Below, piece by piece: positions 24,113 through 31,946 of a stretch of 41,298 nucleotides of DNA (its first letter is position 1; every line of letters starts with the position of its first letter). Source of the DNA: Streptomyces spiralis (GTDB lineage: Bacteria; Actinomycetota; Actinomycetes; Streptomycetales; Streptomycetaceae). The notes beneath the pieces are model-generated. The model saw only the letters and a program-made list of their open reading frames with translations, had not been told where the DNA came from and did no database searches. A program made the position numbers and the translations under genes. The stretch spans positions 1 through 41,298 of the forward strand of contig NZ_BNBC01000018.1 in assembly GCF_014654675.1 (NCBI RefSeq), given 5' to 3'.

Positions 24113-25373
24113 GCGCCCTCCAAGTCCCAGCAAGCCGCGCCGCGTCTGCCCGTCGGCAGGGCGTCGATGACGGCCGTTGCCCAGCCATTGTCTCGCGTGA
24201 CGCACCTTCGTTTGAGGTGTCCTCCGCCACGGGTTTCCGCCCGGCTCCGCACGGACAGTCCGGATGCGGCCACACCGGCCGTGCGCGCCAGTTCAGACCG
24301 GGCGCGGACACCTCCCAGCGGACACCCACGCCGGAGGGCGACTCCCCGTCCAGGAAGGCGAGCGCCTGGGCCGCCGCCAGCCCGGCGACCGTCGTGGCGA
24401 GGGCCAGGTCACAGGGGCGCACATGGCGCCGCCTGCCGGACCGCCACTGGGCCACCAGGCGCGGCCATGTCTCGTCCCGGTCCGTACGGCCCCGGTGCAG
24501 GCACTCGGCGCAGCCCGTCTGACCGGGCAGGACGAGAGGCCCCACGACGCCCGTGGCCTCCACGACACCGGCGTACAGATGAGGGGTGCCCGATGTGATC
24601 AGCGCGGCCGCCGCGACCGGGTCGGGCGCGTGCACGGTGAGGTCGTCCCGCGGGGCGAGGATCACCAGCGAGTGGCCCGGCTCGCCGTCCCCGTAGGACT
24701 CGTATGACTCATGCGACTCACGGGTCTCATGGGACACGTGGGACTCGTGCGGCGCCCCGGGGCCGCGGCGTGCCGGACGGTCCGGGGCCGCCCGGCGCAC
24801 GGCCCGGCGGGCCGCGGCGGTCCTGCGCTCCCCGACGGCCTCGACGGGCAGCCCGCCCGGGGCGACGTCCCACGGCTCGACGCATCCCCCGTCGAGCACG
24901 TCGACCTCACCGATGCCCGCGCCGGATAGCAGGGCCGCCAGGACCGCACCCACCCGGCCTGCCCCGCGCACCTGTACGCGCAGATCACGCCGGGCGGCCA
25001 GCCGGTCGATCGCCTCGCCCGGTTCCCGCGCCACCAGGGACAGGGAGGCCAGATCCGGCCGCAGCCGGTCCAAGACCTCCTTCTTCTCCCGCAGCGCGCG
25101 GGCCGCCGCGCCCCCGCCGCGGGCGTCGTCCAGGAGCCCGGCGCGGGCCAGCCGGGTCACGAGCCGGTCGACATGGCCCTCCGGCAGGTCCATGCGGCGC
25201 CCCTCCTCCCGCAGCAGGGGCAGGCCGCGTGTGCCGTTGAGCAGCTCGAGGAAACTGCCCGTCGCCGTGTCGACCGGGCCGAGTGTCAGCGCGTGCGCGG
25301 GAGTCATCCCGAACTGCACGGTGTTGAGATCGCGCCAGCCGCGCCGGAGCGCGGGCTTCACCATCGGATGCAT
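24105..25373 (-). CDS. ThiF/E1-like protein (TOMM leader-binding-type)
   Basis: 422-residue protein with a winged-helix-like N-terminal region (about 1-100), then a ThiF/MoeB-like Rossmann core: RVQVRGAGRVGAVLAALL nucleotide loop, VDVLDGGCVEPWDV, and C-terminal zinc cysteines (GCAECLHRGR and CPCG). It resembles proteins that bind ribosomal-peptide leaders in azoline (TOMM) clusters, but no cyclodehydratase or precursor peptide is nearby. The typical adenylation Arg/Lys and catalytic Cys are not clear, so it may be a non-adenylating relative. The ATG at 25373 has no good ribosome site; ATG 25364 is possible. A 9-bp tandem repeat adds HESHESYESY-type residues in the middle. It overlaps the ABC1 kinase start by 8 nt. 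Confidence 0.8.
   Translation of the reverse strand: MHPMVKPALRRGWRDLNTVQFGMTPAHALTLGPVDTATGSFLELLNGTRGLPLLREEGRRMDLPEGHVDRLVTRLARAGLLDDARGGGAAARALREKKEVLDRLRPDLASLSLVAREPGEAIDRLAARRDLRVQVRGAGRVGAVLAALLSGAGIGEVDVLDGGCVEPWDVAPGGLPVEAVGERRTAAARRAVRRAAPDRPARRGPGAPHESHVSHETRESHESYESYGDGEPGHSLVILAPRDDLTVHAPDPVAAAALITSGTPHLYAGVVEATGVVGPLVLPGQTGCAECLHRGRTDRDETWPRLVAQWRSGRRRHVRPCDLALATTVAGLAAAQALAFLDGESPSGVGVRWEVSAPGLNWRARPVWPHPDCPCGAGRKPVAEDTSNEGASRETMAGQRPSSTPCRRADAARLAGTWRAHV
24697..24750. repeat. 9-bp tandem repeat inside the ThiF-like gene
   Basis: Six diverged 9-bp units of the type GACTCGTGN, in frame, encoding alternating His/Tyr-Glu-Ser residues on the minus strand. It is an A/T-richer patch within a very GC-rich gene and probably variable between strains. 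Confidence 0.8.
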
Positions 25374-25524
25374 GTGCGGCCCCCGTAGCCGAAGAAACCC
25401 AAGGAAACAGCGTGGACAGCAGCCCGGGGAGAGGGTCCGGTGCGTTCCCCGGGCGCCGGTGGAGCCGGTCATCGCTCCGCCGACGAGTGCCAGCATGCCC
25501 GGCCCGGCCGGCCGGCGCGGAAAG

Positions 25525-25533
25525 TTGTCCACA
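25525..25533 (+). promoter_or_regulatory. DnaA-box 9-mer TTGTCCACA
   Basis: Exact Streptomyces-type DnaA box in the divergent gap between the ThiF-like gene and the YgjP-like peptidase, 11 nt before a 15-bp inverted repeat. Confidence 0.45.
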
Positions 25534-25543
25534 GGCAGGGGAT

Positions 25544-25558
25544 ATTCGTCGTACGAAT
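25544..25558. promoter_or_regulatory. 15-bp inverted repeat ATTCGT-CGT-ACGAAT
   Basis: Perfect 6-bp arms around CGT in the divergent promoter region, about 80 nt before the peptidase start. Its A/T content stands out. It looks like an operator for a dimeric regulator; the regulator is unknown. Confidence 0.45.
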
Positions 25559-25636
25559 CAGACGCTCGGTGGGGGATCGGTGCGGAACCGTCCGGGACCC
25601 GGGACTTCCGCCGCGTACACCCGGTAACGTCGGGGC

Positions 25637-26233
25637 GTGTCCGCCGACCCACTGCACCGTGCCGGAGCGCCACAGCGCAGCAAGACGAGCCCGCCGCCGA
25701 GCGGCTCGGCGGCGAGCGCGATCGAGGTCCGCCGGAGCACCCGTCGCCGCAGGACGGTCTCCGCGTACCGCGAGGGCGATCGCACCATCGTGCTCATCCC
25801 GGCCCGGATGTCCGAGGCGGAGGAGCGGCGCTGGGTGAACGTCATGCTCGACAAGCTGGCGGCCCAGGAGAGCCGGCGTTCGCTCGGTGACAGTGAGCTG
25901 GCCGAGCGGGCCGAGCGGCTGTCCGCCCAGTACTTCGACGGCCGGGCACGGCCGGCCTCGGTCCGCTGGGTCACCAACCAGAACACGCGCTGGGGATCGT
26001 GCACCCCGGCGGAGGGCAGCATCCGGCTCTCGCACCGTCTGCAGGGCATGCCCGAGTACGTCGTCGACTACGTCCTCCTGCACGAGCTGGCCCATCTGCT
26101 CGTCCCCGGCCACGGTCCCGACTTCTGGCGGCTCCTCGAGGCCTATCCGCGCACCGAGCGGGCCCGGGGCTATCTCGAAGGGGTGGTCGCCGCGGGTCGG
26201 CTGCCGCATCTGCCGGCCGCGCGCGGCGAGTGA
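25637..26233 (+). CDS. YgjP-like (DUF45/WLM) zinc metallopeptidase
   Basis: 198-residue cytoplasmic protein of the M48-like YgjP/DUF45 family. The core is VTNQNTRWGSCTPAEGSIRLS (about 112-132), then the zincin HELAHLLVPGHGPDFW (His149, Glu150, His153, His159). About 45 N-terminal residues are basic and disordered. Relatives act as small zinc peptidases; the substrate is not known. The GTG at 25637 stands 6 nt after a -10-like TAACGT, so a leaderless message is likely. It is divergent from the ThiF-like gene and 219 bp upstream of the TerD-AIM24 gene. Confidence 0.88.
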   Translation: MSADPLHRAGAPQRSKTSPPPSGSAASAIEVRRSTRRRRTVSAYREGDRTIVLIPARMSEAEERRWVNVMLDKLAAQESRRSLGDSELAERAERLSAQYFDGRARPASVRWVTNQNTRWGSCTPAEGSIRLSHRLQGMPEYVVDYVLLHELAHLLVPGHGPDFWRLLEAYPRTERARGYLEGVVAAGRLPHLPAARGE

Positions 26234-26237
26234 CCGC

Positions 26238-26251
26238 CCGCCCTCGGCGGG
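26238..26251 (+). terminator. Short hairpin after the YgjP-like gene
   Basis: CCCGCC, loop CTC, GGCGGG directly after the stop codon. It is short and without a T-tract, so a weak terminator at most. The rest of the 219-bp gap holds the TerD-AIM24 promoter candidate. Confidence 0.3.
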
Positions 26252-26386
26252 GGAGCAGCCCACCGGCGATCCGAACGGCGGCCCACGAGGCGGCAGGGAG
26301 GGGCGAGACCGGAGAGGCGGCCGACCGGTCCGCGTACGGCACAGGCGGGCGGGGATTGTGTACCGGGTCTGTACCGGCTTGGTCCG

Positions 26387-26409
26387 GTGTCGGAGTTTGC
26401 CGTTAGCCT
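26387..26409 (+). promoter_or_regulatory. RecA-NDp-like promoter of the TerD-AIM24 gene
   Basis: GTGTCGGAG, 8 nt, TAGCCT matches the damage-promoter consensus at 7 of 9 positions with a full -10. The transcription start would be near 26416, leaving a leader of about 37 nt. Confidence 0.45.
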
Positions 26410-26452
26410 GGCGCGACGCACTCGTATTCGGGATGGGGGACGGTCGTTACGC

Positions 26453-28210
26453 ATGCCCAGGGAATTCCAACGCGGCCACAAGGCCAGGATCAGTGACCTG
26501 ACCGCGGGCACGGATCTGTACGTAGGCGTCCAGATCTCCGGCCCCGGACTGACCTTCGACATCAGCTGCTTCGGCCTCGACGCCGACGAACGGCTGTCGG
26601 ACGACCGGTACTTCGTCTTCTTCAACCAGCCGAAGTCCCCCGAGGAGGCCATTCAGCTGCTGGGCGCGCAGGCGGGCGACACGGAGTCCTTCAGGGTCAC
26701 GCTCGACCGGATCCCGGCGCAGATCCAGAAGCTGTCGTTCACGGCGACCGTCGACGGCGCGGGGCAGATGTCGCAGATCGGCCCCGGATACCTGCGCATC
26801 GTGGCGGGCGGCGAGGAAGTGGCCCGGTACGCGTTCAGCGGCTCGGAGTTCTCCACCGAACGCGCCGTGATGCTGGGCGACATCTACCTCAAGGACGTGT
26901 GGCGGTTCGCCGCCGTCGGACAGGGATTCGACGGCGGTCTGGAAGCGCTGCTGAAGAACTTCGGCGGCGAGGTCCTGGAGGAGGAGGCTCCCGCTCCGGC
27001 ACCGGCCCCGCAGCAGCCGCAGACGGGCGGCGCTCCGGGCTTCGCCCCGCCCGCCCAGACCTCCCCGCCACCGGCCTTCGGTGCCCCCGCCGGACCCGCC
27101 GCGCCCGTGGCCCCGGCGCCCGCACCCGCCCCTGCGCCCGCCCCGGCCCCCGCGCCGCAGCCCGCCGCGCAAGGCTTCGCTCCGCCCCCGGGGGCCACCC
27201 CGCCGCCCTCGCCCTCGGTGCACGCCGCGCCCACCATCGTGGCGCCCATGGCCCCGCCGGGCGGCACCGTCCCGCCCCCGTCCCCGGCCCCCGCACCCTA
27301 CGGCCGGCCGGGCCAGCAGCCGCCGTACGGCCACCAGGCCGGCGCCCCGAGCGCGCCCCCGCCGCCCGGCTACGCCCAGCCCCAGGCGCCGCAGGCCCCC
27401 GCCCCGCCTCCTGGATACGGCCAGCCCACGCCGCCTCCCGGATACGGTCAGCCCACCCCGCCCCCGGGCTACGGCCCGCAGCCGTACGGACAGGTTCCCG
27501 GCCAGGGCGCGCCCGCGCCGTACGGAGTCCCGCAGGGCGCTCCCCAGGGCACCGGAGTGGCCGCCGCGCTGCACCAGTTCAAGGAGACGCCCACCGGCCA
27601 GCGCTGGACACCGCAGAGCAGCAAGCTGATCCGGGTCGATCTCGGCATGGGAGGCCAGCCCGTGCTGGCCCGCCAGGGCAGCATGGTGCTCTACCAGGGC
27701 AAGGTCGACTTCAGCTACAAGGGCGCGGGCTTCGCCGGCCGCATCGTGGGCAACGCCACCGGCCAGGAGATGCAGCTGATGCGCTGCACGGGCCAGGGCC
27801 AGGTGTTCCTCGCGGAGAACTCCACGCATCTGCACCCCGTGGAACTGCAGGGCGACGCGATCTGCGTCTCCGCGGAGAACGTCCTCGCCTTCGACGAGGG
27901 CCTCCAGTACGAGGTCCGCCGCATCGAGGGACACGGCATCCCCGGAGGCGCCCTGTTCACGATGCAGTTCCAGGGCACCGGCACCATCGTCGTCAAGACG
28001 TACGGCACGCCCGTGGTGCTGCCGGTGACGCCCACGACGTTCGTCGACTCCAACGCCGTCGTCGCCTGGTCCGCCGCCGCGCAGGTGATCGTCTCCAGCC
28101 AGGTGCGCATGCGCCGCAACGCCTACCCGGGCCACACCGGAGAGGGCGTCAACCTGCAGTTCCGGGCCGCACCCGGCAACTTCGTCGTCGTCCAGCCCTA
28201 CGAGGTCTAG
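26453..28210 (+). CDS. TerD-AIM24 fusion protein
   Basis: 585-residue fusion. Residues about 1-175 are a TerD-type calcium-binding domain of the tellurite/stress-response family (ISCFGLDADERLSDDRYFVFFNQPKSPE, then the second half ending in LKDVWRFAAVGQGFDGGLEALLKNFGG). Residues about 180-375 are a Pro/Ala/Gly-rich disordered linker with (AP)n runs and PPPGYGQPT repeats. Residues about 380-585 are an AIM24 beta-barrel (GQPVLARQGSMVLYQGKVDF ... VVVQPYEV). TerD proteins are membrane-associated stress proteins; AIM24 was named for a mitochondrial factor of inner-membrane architecture. The ATG at 26453 has GGGGGA 12 nt upstream. Two further AIM24 genes follow within 12 and 17 nt, forming an operon. 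Confidence 0.9.
   Translation: MPREFQRGHKARISDLTAGTDLYVGVQISGPGLTFDISCFGLDADERLSDDRYFVFFNQPKSPEEAIQLLGAQAGDTESFRVTLDRIPAQIQKLSFTATVDGAGQMSQIGPGYLRIVAGGEEVARYAFSGSEFSTERAVMLGDIYLKDVWRFAAVGQGFDGGLEALLKNFGGEVLEEEAPAPAPAPQQPQTGGAPGFAPPAQTSPPPAFGAPAGPAAPVAPAPAPAPAPAPAPAPQPAAQGFAPPPGATPPPSPSVHAAPTIVAPMAPPGGTVPPPSPAPAPYGRPGQQPPYGHQAGAPSAPPPPGYAQPQAPQAPAPPPGYGQPTPPPGYGQPTPPPGYGPQPYGQVPGQGAPAPYGVPQGAPQGTGVAAALHQFKETPTGQRWTPQSSKLIRVDLGMGGQPVLARQGSMVLYQGKVDFSYKGAGFAGRIVGNATGQEMQLMRCTGQGQVFLAENSTHLHPVELQGDAICVSAENVLAFDEGLQYEVRRIEGHGIPGGALFTMQFQGTGTIVVKTYGTPVVLPVTPTTFVDSNAVVAWSAAAQVIVSSQVRMRRNAYPGHTGEGVNLQFRAAPGNFVVVQPYEV
27404..27481 (+). repeat. 27-bp tandem repeat in the TerD-AIM24 linker
   Basis: Two full 27-bp units and a partial third encode PPPGYGQPT-PPPGYGQPT-PPPGYGPQ. 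The motif resembles Pro/Gly/Tyr-rich low-complexity tethers. Confidence 0.85.
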
Positions 28211-28222
28211 AGGGAGCCCGTC

Positions 28223-28903
28223 ATGAACCAGCCGCTCGCGGGCTACGCCCCCGCACCCGTCACCGCCCGCATGGAGAACCACGGCAACCACATGCTGAAG
28301 GTCGCCATGCAGACCGGGAACGACCTCCTCGCGCGCGTGGGATCCATGGTCGCCTACGAAGGCTTCATCCAGTACGAGCCCAACCCGCCGGCTGTGCGGC
28401 AGATCGCCCGCGACTGGATCACCGGCGAGGGCGCGCCCCTGATGAAGTGCTCCGGCGACGGCCTGCTCTACCTCGCCGACTACGGCGCCAACGTCGTCGT
28501 CATCAATCTGGGCGGCGACGCGATCTCGGTGAACGCCACCAACCTGCTGGCCTTCGACGCGAACCTCCAGTGGGGCGTCGAGCGGGTCAAGGGCCTGGCG
28601 AAGTTCGCCGGGCAGGGCCTGTGGAACACGAAGATCTCCGGACAGGGCTGGGTCGCGCTCACCTCCCGGGGCAAGCCGATCGTCGTCGACTGCGGCAGCG
28701 GCGAGGACGAGACCTACGTCGACCCGGACGCGCTCGTCGCCTGGTCCCCGAACCTGAAGGTGAAGGGCAAGCGCAGTTTCAAGGCGCAGTCCCTGATCGG
28801 CCGCGGCAGCGGCGAGGCGTACCAGATGGCCTTCTCCGGCCAGGGCATCGTCGTCGTGCAGCCCAGCGAGGACAGCACCGACCGCCTCCGGATCCGGGGC
28901 TGA
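28223..28903 (+). CDS. AIM24-family protein (second copy)
   Basis: 226-residue single-domain AIM24/TRAP-like beta-barrel protein, start ATG behind AGGGAG. It shares the layout of the fusion's C-terminal domain: LKVAMQTGNDLLARVGSMVAYEGFIQYE, a central GDGLLYLADYGANVVVINL, and the ending FSGQGIVVVQPSE. There is no signal peptide or transmembrane segment, so it is cytosolic or membrane-peripheral. It sits 12 nt after the TerD-AIM24 stop and 17 nt before a third copy. The three paralogous domains may form a hetero-oligomeric ring or barrel; that is inference. Function unknown. Confidence 0.9.
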   Translation: MNQPLAGYAPAPVTARMENHGNHMLKVAMQTGNDLLARVGSMVAYEGFIQYEPNPPAVRQIARDWITGEGAPLMKCSGDGLLYLADYGANVVVINLGGDAISVNATNLLAFDANLQWGVERVKGLAKFAGQGLWNTKISGQGWVALTSRGKPIVVDCGSGEDETYVDPDALVAWSPNLKVKGKRSFKAQSLIGRGSGEAYQMAFSGQGIVVVQPSEDSTDRLRIRG

Positions 28904-28920
28904 GGGGGAGACAGAACACC

Positions 28921-29676
28921 ATGCAGAGCCCGCTTTTCGCGTTCAACGACGCCCAGACCCAGGAGCGCTGGAGCCTGCAGAACAAGCAGATGCTGCGCGT
29001 CACCATGGAGGGCCACGACGACATCCTGGCCCGCAAGGGCACCATGGTCGCCTACCAGGGTCTGGTCGAGTTCGACGCCGAGTACCAGAGCAGCAACCAG
29101 GCCTATGCGCGTGCGCGTACCGGGGAGGGCCTGGACCTCATGCGCTGCCACGGGCAGGGCACGGTCTACCTGGCCAACCTCTCCCAGTACGTCCACGTCA
29201 TGGACATCGAGCAGGACGGCCTGACGGTCGACAGCAGCTATGTGCTGGCGATGGACTCCTCGCTGCACCACGAGGTCATCGCCGTCGACAGCATGTACGG
29301 CATCTCCGGCTCCGGGAAGTACCAGCTGAACATCACCGGCCGCGGCAAGGTCGCCCTGATGACCTCCGGCGCTCCGTTGATGATGCAGGTGACGCCCGAC
29401 AAGTACGTCAACTGCGACGCCGACGCGATCGTGGCCTGGTCCACCGGTCTGCGGGTGCAGATGCAGGCCCAGACGCACTCCTCCGGGGTGTGGCGGCGGC
29501 GCGGCAACACCGGCGAGGGCTGGGAGCTCAGCTTCATGGGCAGCGGCTACGCGCTCGTCCAGCCCAGCGAGCTGCTGCCGCCGCAGAACGCGGTGATCGG
29601 GCAGGGCATCGCCGCGCAGTTCGGCATGGGCCAGCAGGGCGCGCGGGGACAGAACCAGGGCAACGTCTGGAGCTGA
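28921..29676 (+). CDS. AIM24-family protein (third copy)
   Basis: 251-residue AIM24-family protein, start ATG behind GGGGGAG. Family features are LRVTMEGHDDILARKGTMVAYQG, GQGTVYLANLSQYVHVMDI, and SFMGSGYALVQPSE. A Gln/Gly-rich tail (about 225-251, GMGQQGARGQNQGN) follows the barrel and is absent from the second copy. It is the last gene of the TerD-AIM24 operon and is closed by a convergent terminator. No enzymatic motif is visible; the role is probably structural or scaffolding at the membrane, by analogy only. Confidence 0.9.
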   Translation: MQSPLFAFNDAQTQERWSLQNKQMLRVTMEGHDDILARKGTMVAYQGLVEFDAEYQSSNQAYARARTGEGLDLMRCHGQGTVYLANLSQYVHVMDIEQDGLTVDSSYVLAMDSSLHHEVIAVDSMYGISGSGKYQLNITGRGKVALMTSGAPLMMQVTPDKYVNCDADAIVAWSTGLRVQMQAQTHSSGVWRRRGNTGEGWELSFMGSGYALVQPSELLPPQNAVIGQGIAAQFGMGQQGARGQNQGNVWS

Positions 29677-29702
29677 GCCGAGGCGCCTGGAGCCAGAGCC
29701 GA

Positions 29703-29738
29703 GGTAAGGGGTGACCGCAATGGCGGCCGCCCCTTACC
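29703..29738. terminator. Convergent terminator between AIM24 and NUDIX genes
   Basis: GGTAAGGGG pairs with CCCCTTACC (9 bp), and an inner CCGC-AATG-GCGG extends the hairpin. It lies between convergent genes and can serve both. Confidence 0.7.
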
Positions 29739-29750
29739 CGTTCGCCCGGC

Positions 29751-30266
29751 TCAGAGCCTGGCGCGTGTCGCCTCCACCAGGCGTACGACCGACTCGTCGG
29801 CCACGTCCGGGACCTCTTCGGGGGCGAACCAGCGCAGGTCCAGGGACTCGTCGCTGATGGCCTCCACGGCCCCGGGAGGGGCGACGGCGGCGTACTGGAC
29901 GTCCAGGTGCCAGGCGCACGGCGTGAGGTGCCGGTCAAGGCGGACCGGACCGCCGGGCAGCAGGGCCAGCCCCGCGATGCCCGACTCCTCCGTGGCCTCG
30001 CGCAGTGCGGCGGCCGCCAGGGTGGCGTCGCCCGGCTCGCAGTGGCCCCCCATCTGCAGCCACATCCGCAGCTTCTTGTGGAGGGTGAGCAGAACCCGGC
30101 CGCGCTCGACGTCGACCACCAGGGCGCTCGCCGTGATGTGCCCGTCCGTACAGGCCTTCCACATGCCGTCCGGGTGGGCGGCGAGATGGTCCAGATACGT
30201 CTGGCGCAGCTCTTCCTGGCCCTCGTACCCCTTCAGCACGAGGGCCGCGTCGTCGTGGAGGCTCAC
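29751..30266 (-). CDS. NUDIX hydrolase
   Basis: 171-residue NUDIX-fold diphosphohydrolase. The box runs about residues 73-97 (GGHCEPGDATLAAAALREAT then EESG), with the catalytic REATEESG intact. The usual Glu of GX5E is replaced by Asp. No zinc ribbon or SQPWPFP is present, so it is not an NADH pyrophosphatase; a housecleaning or nucleotide-sugar substrate is equally possible. The GTG start at 30266 overlaps the stop of the upstream DUF2342 gene as GTGA, so translation is coupled. It faces the AIM24 operon. Confidence 0.88.
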   Translation of the reverse strand: MSLHDDAALVLKGYEGQEELRQTYLDHLAAHPDGMWKACTDGHITASALVVDVERGRVLLTLHKKLRMWLQMGGHCEPGDATLAAAALREATEESGIAGLALLPGGPVRLDRHLTPCAWHLDVQYAAVAPPGAVEAISDESLDLRWFAPEEVPDVADESVVRLVEATRARL

Positions 30267-31756
30267 TCGGCGTCGTCGCCCTTGCCGTCGCCGTCCTCCC
30301 GGCCGCCGTCGTCCTCCCGGCCGCCGTCGTCCTCCTGGCCGCCGTCGTCCTTCTTGTGCAGGTCCGGCTTCGGCGCGGAGCCGCCCGCGGCCTCGCCGAG
30401 CATCTTGTCCAGCTCGGAGAAGTCCAGCTGCTCACGGTGCACGAAGCCGTCGGGGTCGTCCAGGTCGGCGGCCGTCGGCAGCATGTCCGGGTGGGCCCAC
30501 AGACCGTCGCGGCCCTCCACCCCGCGCGCGTCGGTGAGCGAGGCCCACAGACGCGAGGCGTCACGCAGACGGCGCGGACGCAGCTCCAGACCGATCAGCG
30601 TGGCGAACGTCTGCTCGGCCGGCCCGCCCGACGCCCGGCGGCGGCGCAGCGTCTCGCGCAGCGCGTCCGCGGACGACAGACGGGGCTTGGCCGCGGCGTG
30701 CACCACCGCGTCCACCCAGCCCTCGACGAGCGCCAGAGCGGTCTCCAGACGGGCCAGGGCGGCCTTCTGCTCCGGGGTGTCCTCCGGCTGGAACATGCCC
30801 TGCTGAAGGGCGTCCTGCAGCTGCTCGGGGTTCTGCGGGTCGAACTGGCCGACCACGTCCTCGAGCTTGGCGGTGTCCACCTTGATCCCGCGCGCGTACC
30901 CGTCGACCGCGCCGAACAGGTGCGAGCGCAGCCACGGCACATGCGCGAACAGACGCTGGTGGGCGGCCTCGCGCAGGGCGAGGTACAGCCGCACCTCGTC
31001 CAGCGGGACGCCCAGGTCCTTGCCGAACTTCTCGATGTTCACCGGCAGCAGTGCGGCCCGGCCGGCCGGGCCGAGCGGCAGGCCGATGTCGGTGGAGCCG
31101 ACGACCTCGCCGGCCAGCACGCCGACGGCCTGGCCGATCTGCGTGCCGAACATGGCGCCGCCCATGGAGCGCATCATGCCGATCAGCGGGCCGGCCATGG
31201 CCTGCATCTCCTCGGGCAGCACATCGCCCATGGCGGTGCCGACGCGCTCGGCGACCGGGTCGACGAGCTCCTGCCAGGCGGGCAGGGTCGCCTCGACCCA
31301 CTCCGCCCGGGACCACGCCACCGCGGAGGCGGCGCCGGACGGCAGGGACGTCACGTCGTCCAGCCACAGGTCGGCCAGGCGGACGGCCTCCTGGACGGCG
31401 GTGCGCTCGGCGGGGCCGACGCTCGCGTCCTTCGTGCCGTCCGAGGTGCCCTGGGCGACCGTCTGGCGGGCGATCTGCTTGGCCATGTCCCAGTTCACCG
31501 GGCCGCCCTCGTAGGAGAGCATCTGGCCGAGCTGCTGGAACGCGGCGCCCAGGTCGGTGGGGTTCAGCGAGCCGAACATCGCTGCGAGCGGATTGTCGGC
31601 GCCGGGCCCGCCAAGGCCTCCGGCTCCGGGCAGCCCGAAACCGAACGGGTTGGCCGGTCCCTGCCCACCACCGCTCTCCTGGTCCTTCTTCTTGCCCTCG
31701 TCGCCGTCGTCCGGCTCCTCCGGCGGAAGGCCGAATCCGAATGGGGTGTCACTCAC
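30263..31756 (-). CDS. DUF2342 zincin-like putative metalloprotease
   Basis: 497-residue member of the actinobacterial DUF2342 (Zincin_2) family, homologous in place to the mycobacterial gene near PDZ-Lon. The N-terminus carries two FGFGLP motifs (PFGFGLPPEE and PFGFGLPGAG). The zincin-like helix is REAAHQRLFAHVPWL, where a Glu-x-x-His pair replaces the classical HExxH; a glycine-rich helix (MGGAMFGTQIGQAVGVLAGEV) precedes it. Whether it is a working protease is unproven. The C-terminus is Asp/Gly-rich from an 18-bp tandem repeat. The GTG at 31756 follows GAGGAACCCC. It is coupled to the NUDIX gene and divergent from the SDR gene. Confidence 0.88.
   Translation of the reverse strand: MSDTPFGFGLPPEEPDDGDEGKKKDQESGGGQGPANPFGFGLPGAGGLGGPGADNPLAAMFGSLNPTDLGAAFQQLGQMLSYEGGPVNWDMAKQIARQTVAQGTSDGTKDASVGPAERTAVQEAVRLADLWLDDVTSLPSGAASAVAWSRAEWVEATLPAWQELVDPVAERVGTAMGDVLPEEMQAMAGPLIGMMRSMGGAMFGTQIGQAVGVLAGEVVGSTDIGLPLGPAGRAALLPVNIEKFGKDLGVPLDEVRLYLALREAAHQRLFAHVPWLRSHLFGAVDGYARGIKVDTAKLEDVVGQFDPQNPEQLQDALQQGMFQPEDTPEQKAALARLETALALVEGWVDAVVHAAAKPRLSSADALRETLRRRRASGGPAEQTFATLIGLELRPRRLRDASRLWASLTDARGVEGRDGLWAHPDMLPTAADLDDPDGFVHREQLDFSELDKMLGEAAGGSAPKPDLHKKDDGGQEDDGGREDDGGREDGDGKGDDAE
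30283..30354. repeat. 18-bp tandem repeat at the 3' end of the DUF2342 gene
   Basis: Three clear 18-bp units from 30301 (GGCCGCCGTCGTCCTCCC type) and one degenerate unit before them, in frame, encoding GGREDD/GGQEDD on the minus strand. Confidence 0.85.
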
Positions 31757-31946
31757 GGGGTTCCTCGGCTGGTAAGGCCACCGGTTCTTCCGGCGGCGCG
31801 GCTGCCCGACAACACCACCCAGCGTAGACACCGCGGGCGCATCGGGCCTCGGTGCTTCGCCGACACAGCGGCTGCGGCAGGATGGAGCCACCTGGTACGT
31901 ACGCGTCATTCGCGCCCGTATGGAAGACAACCGCTGGAGACGCCCG

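Noticed and set aside
31081..31110. GATGTCGGTG resembling the RecA-NDp element
   Set aside because: It lies inside the DUF2342 coding region on the opposite strand with no -10 at the right distance and no gene start downstream.
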